In this document: one piece after another, positions 43,010 through 51,276 of the stretch
How positions within the stretch are numbered: position 1 is the first letter of the stretch
Layout: the number at the start of each line of letters is the position of its first letter
DNA from: Thalassobellus citreus
GTDB lineage: Bacteria > Bacteroidota > Bacteroidia > Flavobacteriales > Flavobacteriaceae
Assembly: GCF_044385915.1 (NCBI RefSeq)
Contig: NZ_JBISCC010000121.1
Span: forward strand, 242,908 to 306,907
Direction of reading: 5' to 3'
DNA: 64,000 bases
Notes under the pieces: generated by a model
Told to the model about the DNA's origin: nothing
The model's input: the letters and a program-made list of their open reading frames with translations, nothing else
Database searches by the model: none
Program-made: the position numbers and the translations under genes

Positions 43010-43618
43010 TTAACCTTTTACAATTTCAGATCGATGCATAAACGAATCTTGCCAACGTTCAAAACGAGCATCAAATTTATCAGAGAATACTAAATATTGG
43101 CATTTCCCAATACTTTCTGGTGTTCTTGTTACTTCACTTAAACTATTATTTCTAAATAAAAATTCAGCATCTTCAACAATAAACATTTGCAACTTATTAA
43201 GATTAATGCCATTTAAAAAAAAGATTTTATTTAGACGCTTTGGGGTTGCGATAACAATATCGGTTCCAACATAAATTTCATCCTTTTGGTCGTCTATACT
43301 CTTTTCTTCATAAGCACAATATACACGTAAATTGGTTCCTTTTTTAAACGCATTAAACTCTAATTCTAAATCTAGTGCAGCTTGCTTATCTTTTACAAAA
43401 ATGAGTGCACGCGGTGCATCTTCAAAAGCATTTTTTAATTTTTGAATAACACTAATAACCAAACTAGTTGTTTTACCTGATTCTTTTGGAGCGATAACAA
43501 ACAAACTTGATCCCCCTTTAATTTTAGATAATATTTTTTTCTGAAGCGGTAAAGGCGTATCAAACCCCTTATGAGCAATCGTATCTTTAAGTGGTTCAAT
43601 TAATTTCTTGAATGGCAT
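43010..43618 (-). CDS. DEAD-like single RecA-domain protein
   Basis: A 202-residue protein resembling only the first half of a DEAD-box RNA helicase. Visible: Q-like motif FDTPLPLQKKIL, Walker A APKESGKTTS (about 44-53), Ia ALIFVKDKQAALDLE, Ib IVIATPKRL, and motif II VEDAE where DEAD would be. The C-terminal RecA domain with the arginine fingers is missing and no reading frame nearby supplies it. It is either a deliberately short accessory protein or a truncated helicase. Short versions are seen in other flavobacteria. Confidence 0.8.
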   Translation of the reverse strand: MPFKKLIEPLKDTIAHKGFDTPLPLQKKILSKIKGGSSLFVIAPKESGKTTSLVISVIQKLKNAFEDAPRALIFVKDKQAALDLELEFNAFKKGTNLRVYCAYEEKSIDDQKDEIYVGTDIVIATPKRLNKIFFLNGINLNKLQMFIVEDAEFLFRNNSLSEVTRTPESIGKCQYLVFSDKFDARFERWQDSFMHRSEIVKG

Positions 43619-43687
43619 AAATAGTGTTTAATTTTATTTGCTTCAAATATAAGGTTTTCAGAATCTATATATAGTAGGAATATTGAA

Positions 43688-43728
43688 AACAAAAAAAGGC
43701 ATTCATTTCTGAACACCCTTTTTCTGCT
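43688..43728 (-). terminator. Terminator after the YceI gene
   Basis: On the minus strand AAAAAGGGTGTTC...GAATGCCTTTTTTT forms a stem (with one bulge) followed by T. Confidence 0.7.
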
Positions 43729-43745
43729 ATTAGTCACTCTATAAT

Positions 43746-44324
43746 TTAGAATTCTAAATCTGCTACTAAATCGAACTCATCGTAAATAGCTTTATCTTTT
43801 AAACCATCCATAAAACTAGCCGAACCATATTTTATATCATATTTAGTTCTATCTACTTTTAAAGATGCTGTTGCTTTATTTCCATAAATTGAAATTACAA
43901 AAGCAATAGGGTGTGTTTGTTCTTTTATTGTTAAATTTCCAGTAACATTATAAGCGTTTTTTCCAGAAGCTTCTACTTTAGTAAAAGTTAATGTTGCCGT
44001 TTTAAATTTTTCAACACCAAAGAAATCTGCAGATTTTAAATGTCCATCTAACTTCCCTTTATACTCTCCTTGTAAATCGGTTGTATTAATAGTAGTCATA
44101 TCAATAACAAACTCTCCTCCTACTAGTTTACCTGCGTCAAAAGATAATGATCCAGATTTAATAGCAATAGTACCTTCATGAGATCCTGTTACTTTATAAC
44201 CTTTCCAAACAACTTTACTGTTATCTGTTTTAATGTCCTTTTTATCTACATCTATTCCTGTAAAAGAAAATGATGCAAATGCTATTATTGCTACTGCTGC
44301 TAAATTTTTAATTACTTTTTTCAT
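43746..44324 (-). CDS. YceI family periplasmic protein
   Basis: A 192-residue protein with a signal peptide (MKKVIKNLAAVAIIAFASFSFTG). The YceI lipocalin-like barrel is clear: SKVVWKGYKVTGSHEGTIAIKSGSL, FVIDMTTINTTDLQG, LDGHLKSADFFGVEKFKTATLTFTKVE and NLTIKEQTHPIAFVIS. YceI proteins bind isoprenoid lipids or amphiphiles, sometimes polyprenyl quinones. It is followed by a terminator and lies upstream-proximal to the Crp/Fnr gene (99-nt gap), possibly under its control. Confidence 0.93.
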   Translation of the reverse strand: MKKVIKNLAAVAIIAFASFSFTGIDVDKKDIKTDNSKVVWKGYKVTGSHEGTIAIKSGSLSFDAGKLVGGEFVIDMTTINTTDLQGEYKGKLDGHLKSADFFGVEKFKTATLTFTKVEASGKNAYNVTGNLTIKEQTHPIAFVISIYGNKATASLKVDRTKYDIKYGSASFMDGLKDKAIYDEFDLVADLEF

Positions 44325-44423
44325 CTTTTTGTTTTTTAATAAATATTATGATACAAATGTCTGAAACAAGTATTGAACAAAAAATAAGATAGATTAAGAA
44401 ATGATGTTAATCTAGATTAACAT

Positions 44424-45017
44424 TTATCGATCTAAAAGAAGTTGACTTTTTAGTTTACTAAGAAATTCTTTAGTTATACCAAGGTATGAAGCTATCATAT
44501 ACTGAGGTATACGTTGCTCAATTTTAGGATATTGTTCTTTAAAATACACATATTGCTCTTTAGCAGAAAGACTAAAACCTCTAACTATTCGTTTTTGTGA
44601 TGCTATAAACCCGCGTTGTATAATTTGTCTAAAAAAACGTTCTAACTTAGGTATTTTATCAAACAATTCTTCTCTAGTGTCGTAAGGAAACAAGACTAAA
44701 TCTGTGTTTTCTATACATTGAATATTAAAATCGGCTGGTGTTTGTGTTATAAAACTAGCCATATCAGAGGTCCACCAATCTTCAATAGAAAACATTAAAA
44801 TATGCTCCTGCCCTTCTTTATCTACATAAAACGTTTTAGTGCAACCAGACAATACAAAACATTCATTTTTACAAATATCGCCTTGTTGTACAATATATTG
44901 TCCTTTTAAATAGGTTCTTAAAACAACTTTTGACTCTAAAAAAGCTTCTTCGTCTTTAGTTAAATCAATGTAGTTACTAATATATTTTAAAAGTGGTTCT
45001 ATTTTTTTATCTATCAT
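44424..45017 (-). CDS. Crp/Fnr family transcriptional regulator
   Basis: A 197-residue regulator. Residues about 20-120 form the cyclic-nucleotide-binding-like barrel (LKGQYIVQQGDICKNECFVLSGCTKTF). The C-terminal helices hold the winged HTH region (IPQYMIASYLGITKEFLSKLKSQLLL, about 170-197). No Fe-S Cys cluster of Fnr type is apparent, so it may sense a ligand other than oxygen. It is the second gene of an operon with the DinB-like gene (1-nt gap). Confidence 0.88.
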   Translation of the reverse strand: MIDKKIEPLLKYISNYIDLTKDEEAFLESKVVLRTYLKGQYIVQQGDICKNECFVLSGCTKTFYVDKEGQEHILMFSIEDWWTSDMASFITQTPADFNIQCIENTDLVLFPYDTREELFDKIPKLERFFRQIIQRGFIASQKRIVRGFSLSAKEQYVYFKEQYPKIEQRIPQYMIASYLGITKEFLSKLKSQLLLDR

Positions 45018-45018
45018 T

Positions 45019-45465
45019 TTATGAATCTAATAAACGCCTATGATAATTAATTTGCCCTAAGTGATAACTAAAATGGGTTGTCAAAAATGTTAAAAAATAT
45101 TCAAAAGTCATCGGTTCTTTAAAAACCTCAATAGGATATTTTTTTTGTAAATCATTAACTGATAATTTACTTAAAGCATCTTCAATAACAACTACAGTAT
45201 CATCAATCTGCTTTAAAAGACTATTAACAGGAATATCTTTAATAGAAAACTCAAGTTCTATTTGTCTTACATAACCTGTATTCCCTATAACGGCCCCAAT
45301 AAAATGGTTAAGGTTTCCTATAATATGTAAACATAAATTTCCAGCAGAATTATTAATATTTTTATCTATAATCCAAAGGTTTTTTTCAATTTTATATAAT
45401 TCAATCTCTTCTTTAAGACTAGCTAAATTATTTTTAAATATTTTAATTAAAGTTTCTGTATACAT
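45019..45465 (-). CDS. DinB family protein
   Basis: A 148-residue four-helix protein of the DinB superfamily (Pfam DinB/DUF664-like). The histidines expected as metal ligands are seen in NLCLHIIGNLNHFIGAV and FLTTHFSYHLGQINYHR. It precedes the Crp/Fnr gene by 1 nt, so they are co-transcribed. Some members are thiol-transferases; its substrate is unknown. Confidence 0.88.
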   Translation of the reverse strand: MYTETLIKIFKNNLASLKEEIELYKIEKNLWIIDKNINNSAGNLCLHIIGNLNHFIGAVIGNTGYVRQIELEFSIKDIPVNSLLKQIDDTVVVIEDALSKLSVNDLQKKYPIEVFKEPMTFEYFLTFLTTHFSYHLGQINYHRRLLDS

Positions 45466-45548
45466 CGTCCTTTTTTTTGTATCAAATTTAGTAATAATAA
45501 TATTGTATTATTAAATGATTATTGAGTTTTTACTCCATTAAATTCTTC

Positions 45549-45556
45549 TACTTTTG
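45549..45556 (+). promoter_or_regulatory. -7 element of the Bcr/CflA gene
   Basis: TACTTTTG matches TAnnTTTG exactly, 4 nt before ATG 45561; a possible -33 TTG at 45522-45524 is spaced 24 nt. A longer frame from 45522 overlaps it and is rejected. Confidence 0.5.
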
Positions 45557-45560
45557 TTGT

Positions 45561-46766
45561 ATGCAAAAAACAGAACATTTTAAACTAGAATTTGTAGCCT
45601 TAATGGCAGCACTCATGTCTATTGTAGCACTGTCTATTGATGCCTTATTGCCTGCGCTACCAGATATTGGAAAGTCTTTAAATGTTACAAACACAAGTGA
45701 TAACCAACTGCTTATTACCATGATATTTTTAGGTTTAGGGTTTGGTCAACTTATATTCGGCCCTCTTTCTGATAGTTTTGGTAGAAAACCTATTGTTTAT
45801 TTCGGATTTACACTTTTTATAATAGCTAGTATTATTTGTGTTGCTACTAATAATTTTGAATTAATGATTATTGGACGCGTACTTCAAGGTGTAGGCTTAT
45901 CGTCTCCTAGAAGTTTAAGTTTATCTATGATTCGAGATTCTTATAGTGGAGATTATATGGCAAAAATAGTGTCTATTGTTGTTATGTTTTTTCTATTAAT
46001 TCCTGTTATTGCTCCTACTTTAGGGTTATTTTTACTTCATTTTTTTAATTGGGAATCTATATTTTATTTCAACTTAATTTTTGGCATATTTATTATGCTT
46101 TGGTTTTGGAAACGACAACCAGAAACCTTACCCAAAGAAAAACGCATTAAGTTTACACCACATCTTTTTATTGATGGTACAAAAGAATTTTTTAAGTATC
46201 CTGCCGCTGTTGCGTTTACGCTTGTATCTGGTTTTATTACGGGGTCTTTTATGGTTTATTTAAGTACCTCACAACAAATTTTTGAAGATCAATACAACTT
46301 AGCCGATATGTTTCCATACATTTTTGCTAGTCTAGCTATTTCTATAGGTTTGGCTACTTTTTTAAATAGCCAATTGGTAGTAAAATTTGGTATGATGCGC
46401 ATTGCATACATGGCAAGCATAGCATATTCAGTAATTTCTATTTTTTACGTTGTTTTATTTTGGTCTGGCAACAATCCTAATATTTATGTTTTAGTAGGAT
46501 TTTTTGCTTTACAATTTTTTTCGGTTGGCTTTATTTTTGGCAACCTTAGAGCTTTAGCTATGCAACCAATAGGACACATTGCTGGTATTGGCGCTGCTAT
46601 TAACGGTTTTATTTCAACAGTTATGGCGGTTCCTATTGCTAACTACATAGGTGGTTTTGTAAAAAATTCTGTTTTACCTCTCTTTATTGGTTTTTCAATT
46701 TTTGGTATTTTATCTGTATTTGTTTTCTTTGTTTTAAACCGAAAAACTAAATTAGTTACTAGTTAA
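45561..46766 (+). CDS. Bcr/CflA-type multidrug efflux MFS transporter
   Basis: A 401-residue inner-membrane exporter with 12 spans. Motif A of the family is present in FGQLIFGPLSDSFGRKPIV, and VGLSSPRSLSLSMIRD matches the Bcr/CflA subfamily signature region. ATG 45561 is preferred because a promoter element lies directly before it. Substrates in the family include bicyclomycin, chloramphenicol and sulfonamides; here the substrate is unknown. It is divergent from the DinB-Crp operon (95-nt gap between starts), so the regulator may control it. Confidence 0.9.
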   Translation: MQKTEHFKLEFVALMAALMSIVALSIDALLPALPDIGKSLNVTNTSDNQLLITMIFLGLGFGQLIFGPLSDSFGRKPIVYFGFTLFIIASIICVATNNFELMIIGRVLQGVGLSSPRSLSLSMIRDSYSGDYMAKIVSIVVMFFLLIPVIAPTLGLFLLHFFNWESIFYFNLIFGIFIMLWFWKRQPETLPKEKRIKFTPHLFIDGTKEFFKYPAAVAFTLVSGFITGSFMVYLSTSQQIFEDQYNLADMFPYIFASLAISIGLATFLNSQLVVKFGMMRIAYMASIAYSVISIFYVVLFWSGNNPNIYVLVGFFALQFFSVGFIFGNLRALAMQPIGHIAGIGAAINGFISTVMAVPIANYIGGFVKNSVLPLFIGFSIFGILSVFVFFVLNRKTKLVTS

Positions 46767-46924
46767 TTTTTTTCTTCCTTTAAGATAAACTTACAAAAGA
46801 GACTTTAAAATAAATTTTTTAATTACAGCATATCACGCTTTAATTCGAATATTTTTATAATATTTATTTATATTGAGCGACATGAAATGCGCAATTAATA
46901 TCACTAAATAAACATATAATTATA

Positions 46925-47845
46925 ATGAATACAAATAACTCACAATTCACAAAATATGAAGACAACAATAATATATGGTTGTCTCAAAAAAACAATCAAG
47001 AATTTAACTTAACTGATTATGGCGTAACACCCACCATTCTTGAAAGCGAAGCGCAGGTAGGTCAAGCCATGTTAAATGAACTTTACAGCACTGCAGCATC
47101 AAAAGAAGGCGATATTAATATTGCTCTTCTTGGAGGAAGAGGCGCTCAGGAGTTACACCGTTTATTAGGAGCGTTAGCAAAATCGAACAAAGAGGATTCG
47201 CTACTCGCAAGACTAAATGTATTTACTCAAGATGCCCTTGCCCCTATGGGTATGAGTAATGGTTTTAGTTTTGTTAGGGATTTTGAACGCATTTTGGGCG
47301 ATGAATTTTTCAAAAAAATAAAAAGCTTTACTCCAATGCGAACAGATACAAAAGATTTAGAGTCTGCACTTATAGAATATTTAAATAAACTGGAAGCATT
47401 AGGTGGTTTAGACATCTTTTTTATTGGTCATGGCCCAGAAGAAAACCATGCATCACACCTTGCTTACATTAAACCTTTCTCTGGAGCACAGAGTCACCAT
47501 GTTGCAGGAATAATTCCAATATCTAGCAGTATTTTAGAACACCACATTAGCAAATTTAAAGCAGGAGGAAGCGTTGTAAATGCAAGTGATGAAAAGGAAT
47601 GTCGATCTGCTAAATACATCCTTACTTTAGGACCAGCAGCCATATTACAAGCAAAAAAAATAGTTCAGTCTGTGGTGGATGCCGATTCCGCTTCTGCTAA
47701 AATAAAAACGTATGCAAACGTGCTTAACACAAAAATTAGTTCAAACACAGAAGAAGCGATGCAGCAATTAAACACAAATCCTGGATTATGGATAAAGTTA
47801 CATCCCAATGCAAAATCTTTTGTATTGCCTAGTTTAGGTCTGTAA
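46925..47845 (+). CDS. Divergent NagB/6-phosphogluconolactonase-fold protein
   Basis: A 306-residue protein whose core resembles glucosamine-6-phosphate deaminase/6-phosphogluconolactonase (NagB fold). INIALLGGRGAQELHRLLGALA stands where the phosphate-loop GLATGSTP would be, and GGLDIFFIGHGPEENHASHLAYIKPF matches the LGGVGxDGHIAFNEP active-site loop. But the usual Asp-Gly-His core is changed to E-E-N-H, and the first Asp region is not clear. It may be a non-canonical isomerase or a binding protein. Transcribed alone, ending at an unusually long perfect hairpin (47871-47916). Confidence 0.65.
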   Translation: MNTNNSQFTKYEDNNNIWLSQKNNQEFNLTDYGVTPTILESEAQVGQAMLNELYSTAASKEGDINIALLGGRGAQELHRLLGALAKSNKEDSLLARLNVFTQDALAPMGMSNGFSFVRDFERILGDEFFKKIKSFTPMRTDTKDLESALIEYLNKLEALGGLDIFFIGHGPEENHASHLAYIKPFSGAQSHHVAGIIPISSSILEHHISKFKAGGSVVNASDEKECRSAKYILTLGPAAILQAKKIVQSVVDADSASAKIKTYANVLNTKISSNTEEAMQQLNTNPGLWIKLHPNAKSFVLPSLGL

Positions 47846-47870
47846 TCAAGAAAAACAAGAAATTAACTGA

Positions 47871-47923
47871 ACACCCACTTTAATTTTATAAAGTCATATA
47901 AAATTAAAGTGGGTGTTTTGTTT
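47871..47923 (+). terminator. Long perfect hairpin terminator
   Basis: A 20-bp perfect stem (47871-47890 with 47897-47916, loop AAGTCA), then TTTGTTT. It terminates the NagB-like gene. Confidence 0.85.
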
Positions 47924-47997
47924 AGTAACCCGGAATCGTTTACTATTAATTACTCAATATGCTAAACGAACAACGCTATAAAACTTCACCAAGACTT

Positions 47998-49770
47998 CTA
48001 AATCTTAGCTTGATACGTATACAAATCAAAATACCTACCACCTGAAGCTATTAATTCGTCGTGTGTACCACGTTCTACAATATGTCCAGCTTCTATTACT
48101 AAAATTTGATCTGCTTGTCTAATCGTACTTAAACGGTGTGCAATTACAATGGTGGTTCTATCTTTAATTAATTCGGCTAAACTTTTCTGAATTAACGCCT
48201 CACTTTCGGTATCTAAACTAGAGGTTGCTTCATCTAAAATAATAATTTTAGGATTTGCCAAAATAGCACGCGCTATTGCCAATCGTTGACGCTGTCCTCC
48301 AGATAATTTGACGCCTCGTTCTCCTATCAACGTATCTAAACCTTCATCAAACCTATCGGTAAATTCATTTACATAAGCTGCTTTTACAGCGTTTTGTAAT
48401 GCTTCTTCGGAAGCATTTGGTCTCGGGAACATAATATTTTCTCTAATCGAGCCTTCAAATAAAAATTCATCTTGCAACACCACTCCCAAGTACTGACGAT
48501 AACTACTCAACTTAACCTTCGATAAATCTTGATTATCGATAGTTACTGTTCCTGCTTTAGGCGATAAAAAAGTAGCCGATAAGCCTGCAATAGTCGATTT
48601 TCCAGAACCTGAACTTCCAACCAAAGCCGTAACCGATCCTGCTGGTGCTTTAAAATTTATGTTATGCAAAACTTCTTTGCCTTCTTCATACGAAAACGAC
48701 ACATCATCAAACTCTAAATCTCCTTTAAAAGTTTCTAACTGAATATCTCTATCTTCGGCATCTTCCTCAGCAGTCATATTCATAAGCTCTTCGGTTCTAT
48801 CTAAACCTGCCAAAGCTTCGGTTAACTGACTTCCTATATTACTCATTTGCACAATTGGCGCTATCATAAAACCAAGTATTAAAGTAAAAAAAAGAAACTC
48901 ACCCGAGGTCATCTCTCCCAAAATCATGTAATACCCACCAATACCCATAATACCAGTAGTGGCAACTCCTATTAAAAAAGTAGACGAACTCGTCATAAAA
49001 GCTGTAGCAGTTAAACTCTTTTTTACATTCTGAAATAGTTTATCAACGCCTTTTTCAAACACATCATTTTCTTGTTGTTCGGCATTAAACGCTTTTATAA
49101 CACGAACACCTGCTAAGGTTTCGGTAAGACGCCCTTTAACTTCGGCGTTTATTTTACCACGTTTTCTAAAAATAGGGCGAATGTATTTAAAGGCTCTCAG
49201 CGCAATGTATCCAAAAATTGAAAGTGGTACAAACACAAAAAGAGTCATCCACGGATTTAGTTTTATTAAAATAACTAAAGATATTATGGCTGTAAACGAT
49301 CCGCCAACTAATTGTACTAAACCTGTACCTATTAGGTTTCTAACACCTTCTACATCGCTCATAATTCTAGAAACCAAAGCGCCCGACTTTGTATTATCGA
49401 AAAAACTAATGGGTAACGACAATACTTTTTTCTGTACTTGCGCACGCAGTTCGCTAATTAAATATTGTGCTTGCACACTTAAAATACGAGTAAGCAAAAA
49501 TGATGTTGTAGCTTGTATAGTAATAGCTGCTATTACAATACCAATTAAATAATAAAGCTGTGTATAGTCTTTATTTGGCACGACTTCATCTAACAATACT
49601 TTACTCTGCCATGGTAAAATTAAGCCCGATAAACTTCTAATAACAATTAATAGTAAACCAATAAAAACCAACTTTCGCCTTGGCCAAATAATAGTTTTAA
49701 AGGCTTGTACCATAGTTACTTTAGAGGCTTTTTTGGTTTTGTTTATAGATGATTCTTTTAAATGTTGCAT
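47998..49770 (-). CDS. ABC transporter with fused permease and ATPase, MsbA-like
   Basis: A 590-residue half-transporter. The N-terminal exporter domain (about 20-310) has six spans. The ATPase domain has Walker A GSSGSGKST (about 386-394), Q-loop VVLQDEFLFEGSIRENI, signature LSGGQRQRLAIARAIL, Walker B IIILDEATSSLDTESE and the H-loop IAHRLST. It is likely a lipid or drug exporter (MsbA/LmrA branch). Lipid A flipping by MsbA is possible, but paralogues are common. It is transcribed alone. Confidence 0.9.
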   Translation of the reverse strand: MQHLKESSINKTKKASKVTMVQAFKTIIWPRRKLVFIGLLLIVIRSLSGLILPWQSKVLLDEVVPNKDYTQLYYLIGIVIAAITIQATTSFLLTRILSVQAQYLISELRAQVQKKVLSLPISFFDNTKSGALVSRIMSDVEGVRNLIGTGLVQLVGGSFTAIISLVILIKLNPWMTLFVFVPLSIFGYIALRAFKYIRPIFRKRGKINAEVKGRLTETLAGVRVIKAFNAEQQENDVFEKGVDKLFQNVKKSLTATAFMTSSSTFLIGVATTGIMGIGGYYMILGEMTSGEFLFFTLILGFMIAPIVQMSNIGSQLTEALAGLDRTEELMNMTAEEDAEDRDIQLETFKGDLEFDDVSFSYEEGKEVLHNINFKAPAGSVTALVGSSGSGKSTIAGLSATFLSPKAGTVTIDNQDLSKVKLSSYRQYLGVVLQDEFLFEGSIRENIMFPRPNASEEALQNAVKAAYVNEFTDRFDEGLDTLIGERGVKLSGGQRQRLAIARAILANPKIIILDEATSSLDTESEALIQKSLAELIKDRTTIVIAHRLSTIRQADQILVIEAGHIVERGTHDELIASGGRYFDLYTYQAKI

Positions 49771-49984
49771 TTAAATAATTTTAATAGAAGAAGTAGTAGG
49801 CGAAATTAACTATTCTTTACAACGAATCATATAAATAAAGAGCCTAAAAATTAAAAGTGTCTAGTTTTTATGGGTTTACACTTTATAAGTACAGGAACTT
49901 ATTGCTTTTGTGGTAAGAAAAATCTAATTTTGGGTATCGTTTGACGTAAGTCGTTAAAAACTCGTAAAAATAAAACCAATCTTT

Positions 49985-51121
49985 ATGAAAATTAAAAACC
50001 TACTAAATTTAATTCTTTGTCTAATCTTATTAAACTGTTCAACTAACGATAATAATTCAGAACCAACTGAAAATATTTTTAATGGTGATATTATAATTAA
50101 ATCCCAAAGTGAAGTTATCGAATTAGGCAACAATAAGTATACAAAAATTACTGGAAGTTTAAGAATTGAAACTGATCTAAGCTCATCAGATATAAATGAT
50201 TTATCCCTGTTTAGTAATCTGACTGAAGTTGGTGGTGATTTTGTTTTAAAAAACAATTCTTATATCAAAAATTTAAATAATTTTAATAACATTGAAACTA
50301 TAGGAGGTAATCTAGAATTAATTGAAAATGGTATAAAAAATTTAGATGGATTCATTAAACTTAAGAAAATAGGTGCGGACATAATACTTATTCAAAATGC
50401 TCTTGAAAATCTAGATGGCTTTAAAAATCTTGAAATTATAGGAGGAGGATTACTTATAACTCAACCTTTAATTAGTAGTCTTGATGCGTTTAGCAATGTT
50501 TCTTCAACTATTAAAGGATTTGTTCTTTTAGAAATGAAAAATCTTCAAAATTTAAATGGACTCCCAAAAATTGGACTAACTACAAAATCAATAAAAATAT
50601 CTCAAACAAGAGTTCAAAGTTTAGAGCCTTTTTCTAACCTTCAGAACATAGAAGGTTTATTAGAAATAATTAATAACGATAATTTAGAAAGTTTAGATGG
50701 TTTACATAATATAAATTCTACAGGAAAACTAAGTATTAGAGGAAATGATGCTTTAAAAAATTTAGACAAAATAAACAACTTATCAATTCTATATGGAGAA
50801 TTAGATATTTTTGGAAATTTAAATCTAGAAAACATTAATGGTTTATCAAAGATCACTTCTATCAATGGGGATCCTTTATCAACTAATGGACATTTTTTTG
50901 GTAATATAAATATTGAATTTAATGATAAACTGACAAGCATTAATGGTTTAGAAAACATTACATCTTTAAGTAATGGGTTAACAATTGAAAACAACATGAA
51001 TTTAACCGATTTCTGTGCAATAAGTAATCTAATTAAAACTAGAGAAAAGCCTATTTCAATTAGAGGCAATGCTTTTAACCCTAACAAACAAGACTTTATA
51101 AATAATAATTGTGGTTTATAA
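49985..51121 (+). CDS. Leucine-rich-repeat-like lipoprotein
   Basis: A 378-residue lipoprotein: signal MKIKNLLNLILCLILLNCSTNDN (Cys about 18). The body is a series of about 23-residue repeats with the pattern L-x-x-L-x-G-x-x-x-L-x-x-I-x-G (for example LENLDGFKNLEIIGGGLLI, LENINGLSKITSINGD). This is like receptor L or leucine-rich domains used for binding, and is probably surface-exposed. A similar-looking frame on the other strand (50641-51087) comes from repeat composition and is rejected. The ligand is unknown. Confidence 0.82.
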   Translation: MKIKNLLNLILCLILLNCSTNDNNSEPTENIFNGDIIIKSQSEVIELGNNKYTKITGSLRIETDLSSSDINDLSLFSNLTEVGGDFVLKNNSYIKNLNNFNNIETIGGNLELIENGIKNLDGFIKLKKIGADIILIQNALENLDGFKNLEIIGGGLLITQPLISSLDAFSNVSSTIKGFVLLEMKNLQNLNGLPKIGLTTKSIKISQTRVQSLEPFSNLQNIEGLLEIINNDNLESLDGLHNINSTGKLSIRGNDALKNLDKINNLSILYGELDIFGNLNLENINGLSKITSINGDPLSTNGHFFGNINIEFNDKLTSINGLENITSLSNGLTIENNMNLTDFCAISNLIKTREKPISIRGNAFNPNKQDFINNNCGL

Positions 51122-51276
51122 TAATAATTTTTGCAAACATTCTATATAAAAATCGCTAGTTTTACCTAAATCAAAATTGAATACTCTCTTACTTGCTTCT
51201 GATTTTTATAAGAAAAATGTTCGTACACAAACACATAACATTTCATATACGTAACCACCAATTAACCGATAAGCCC

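Noticed and set aside
49181..49552. 123-codon plus-strand frame within the ABC transporter gene
   Set aside because: Antisense to a fully recognised transporter; no independent support.
50641..51087. 148-codon open frame on the minus strand inside the leucine-rich lipoprotein gene
   Set aside because: Repeat composition of the plus-strand gene produces it; it has no start context, domain or conserved pattern, whereas the plus-strand protein has a lipobox and regular repeats.
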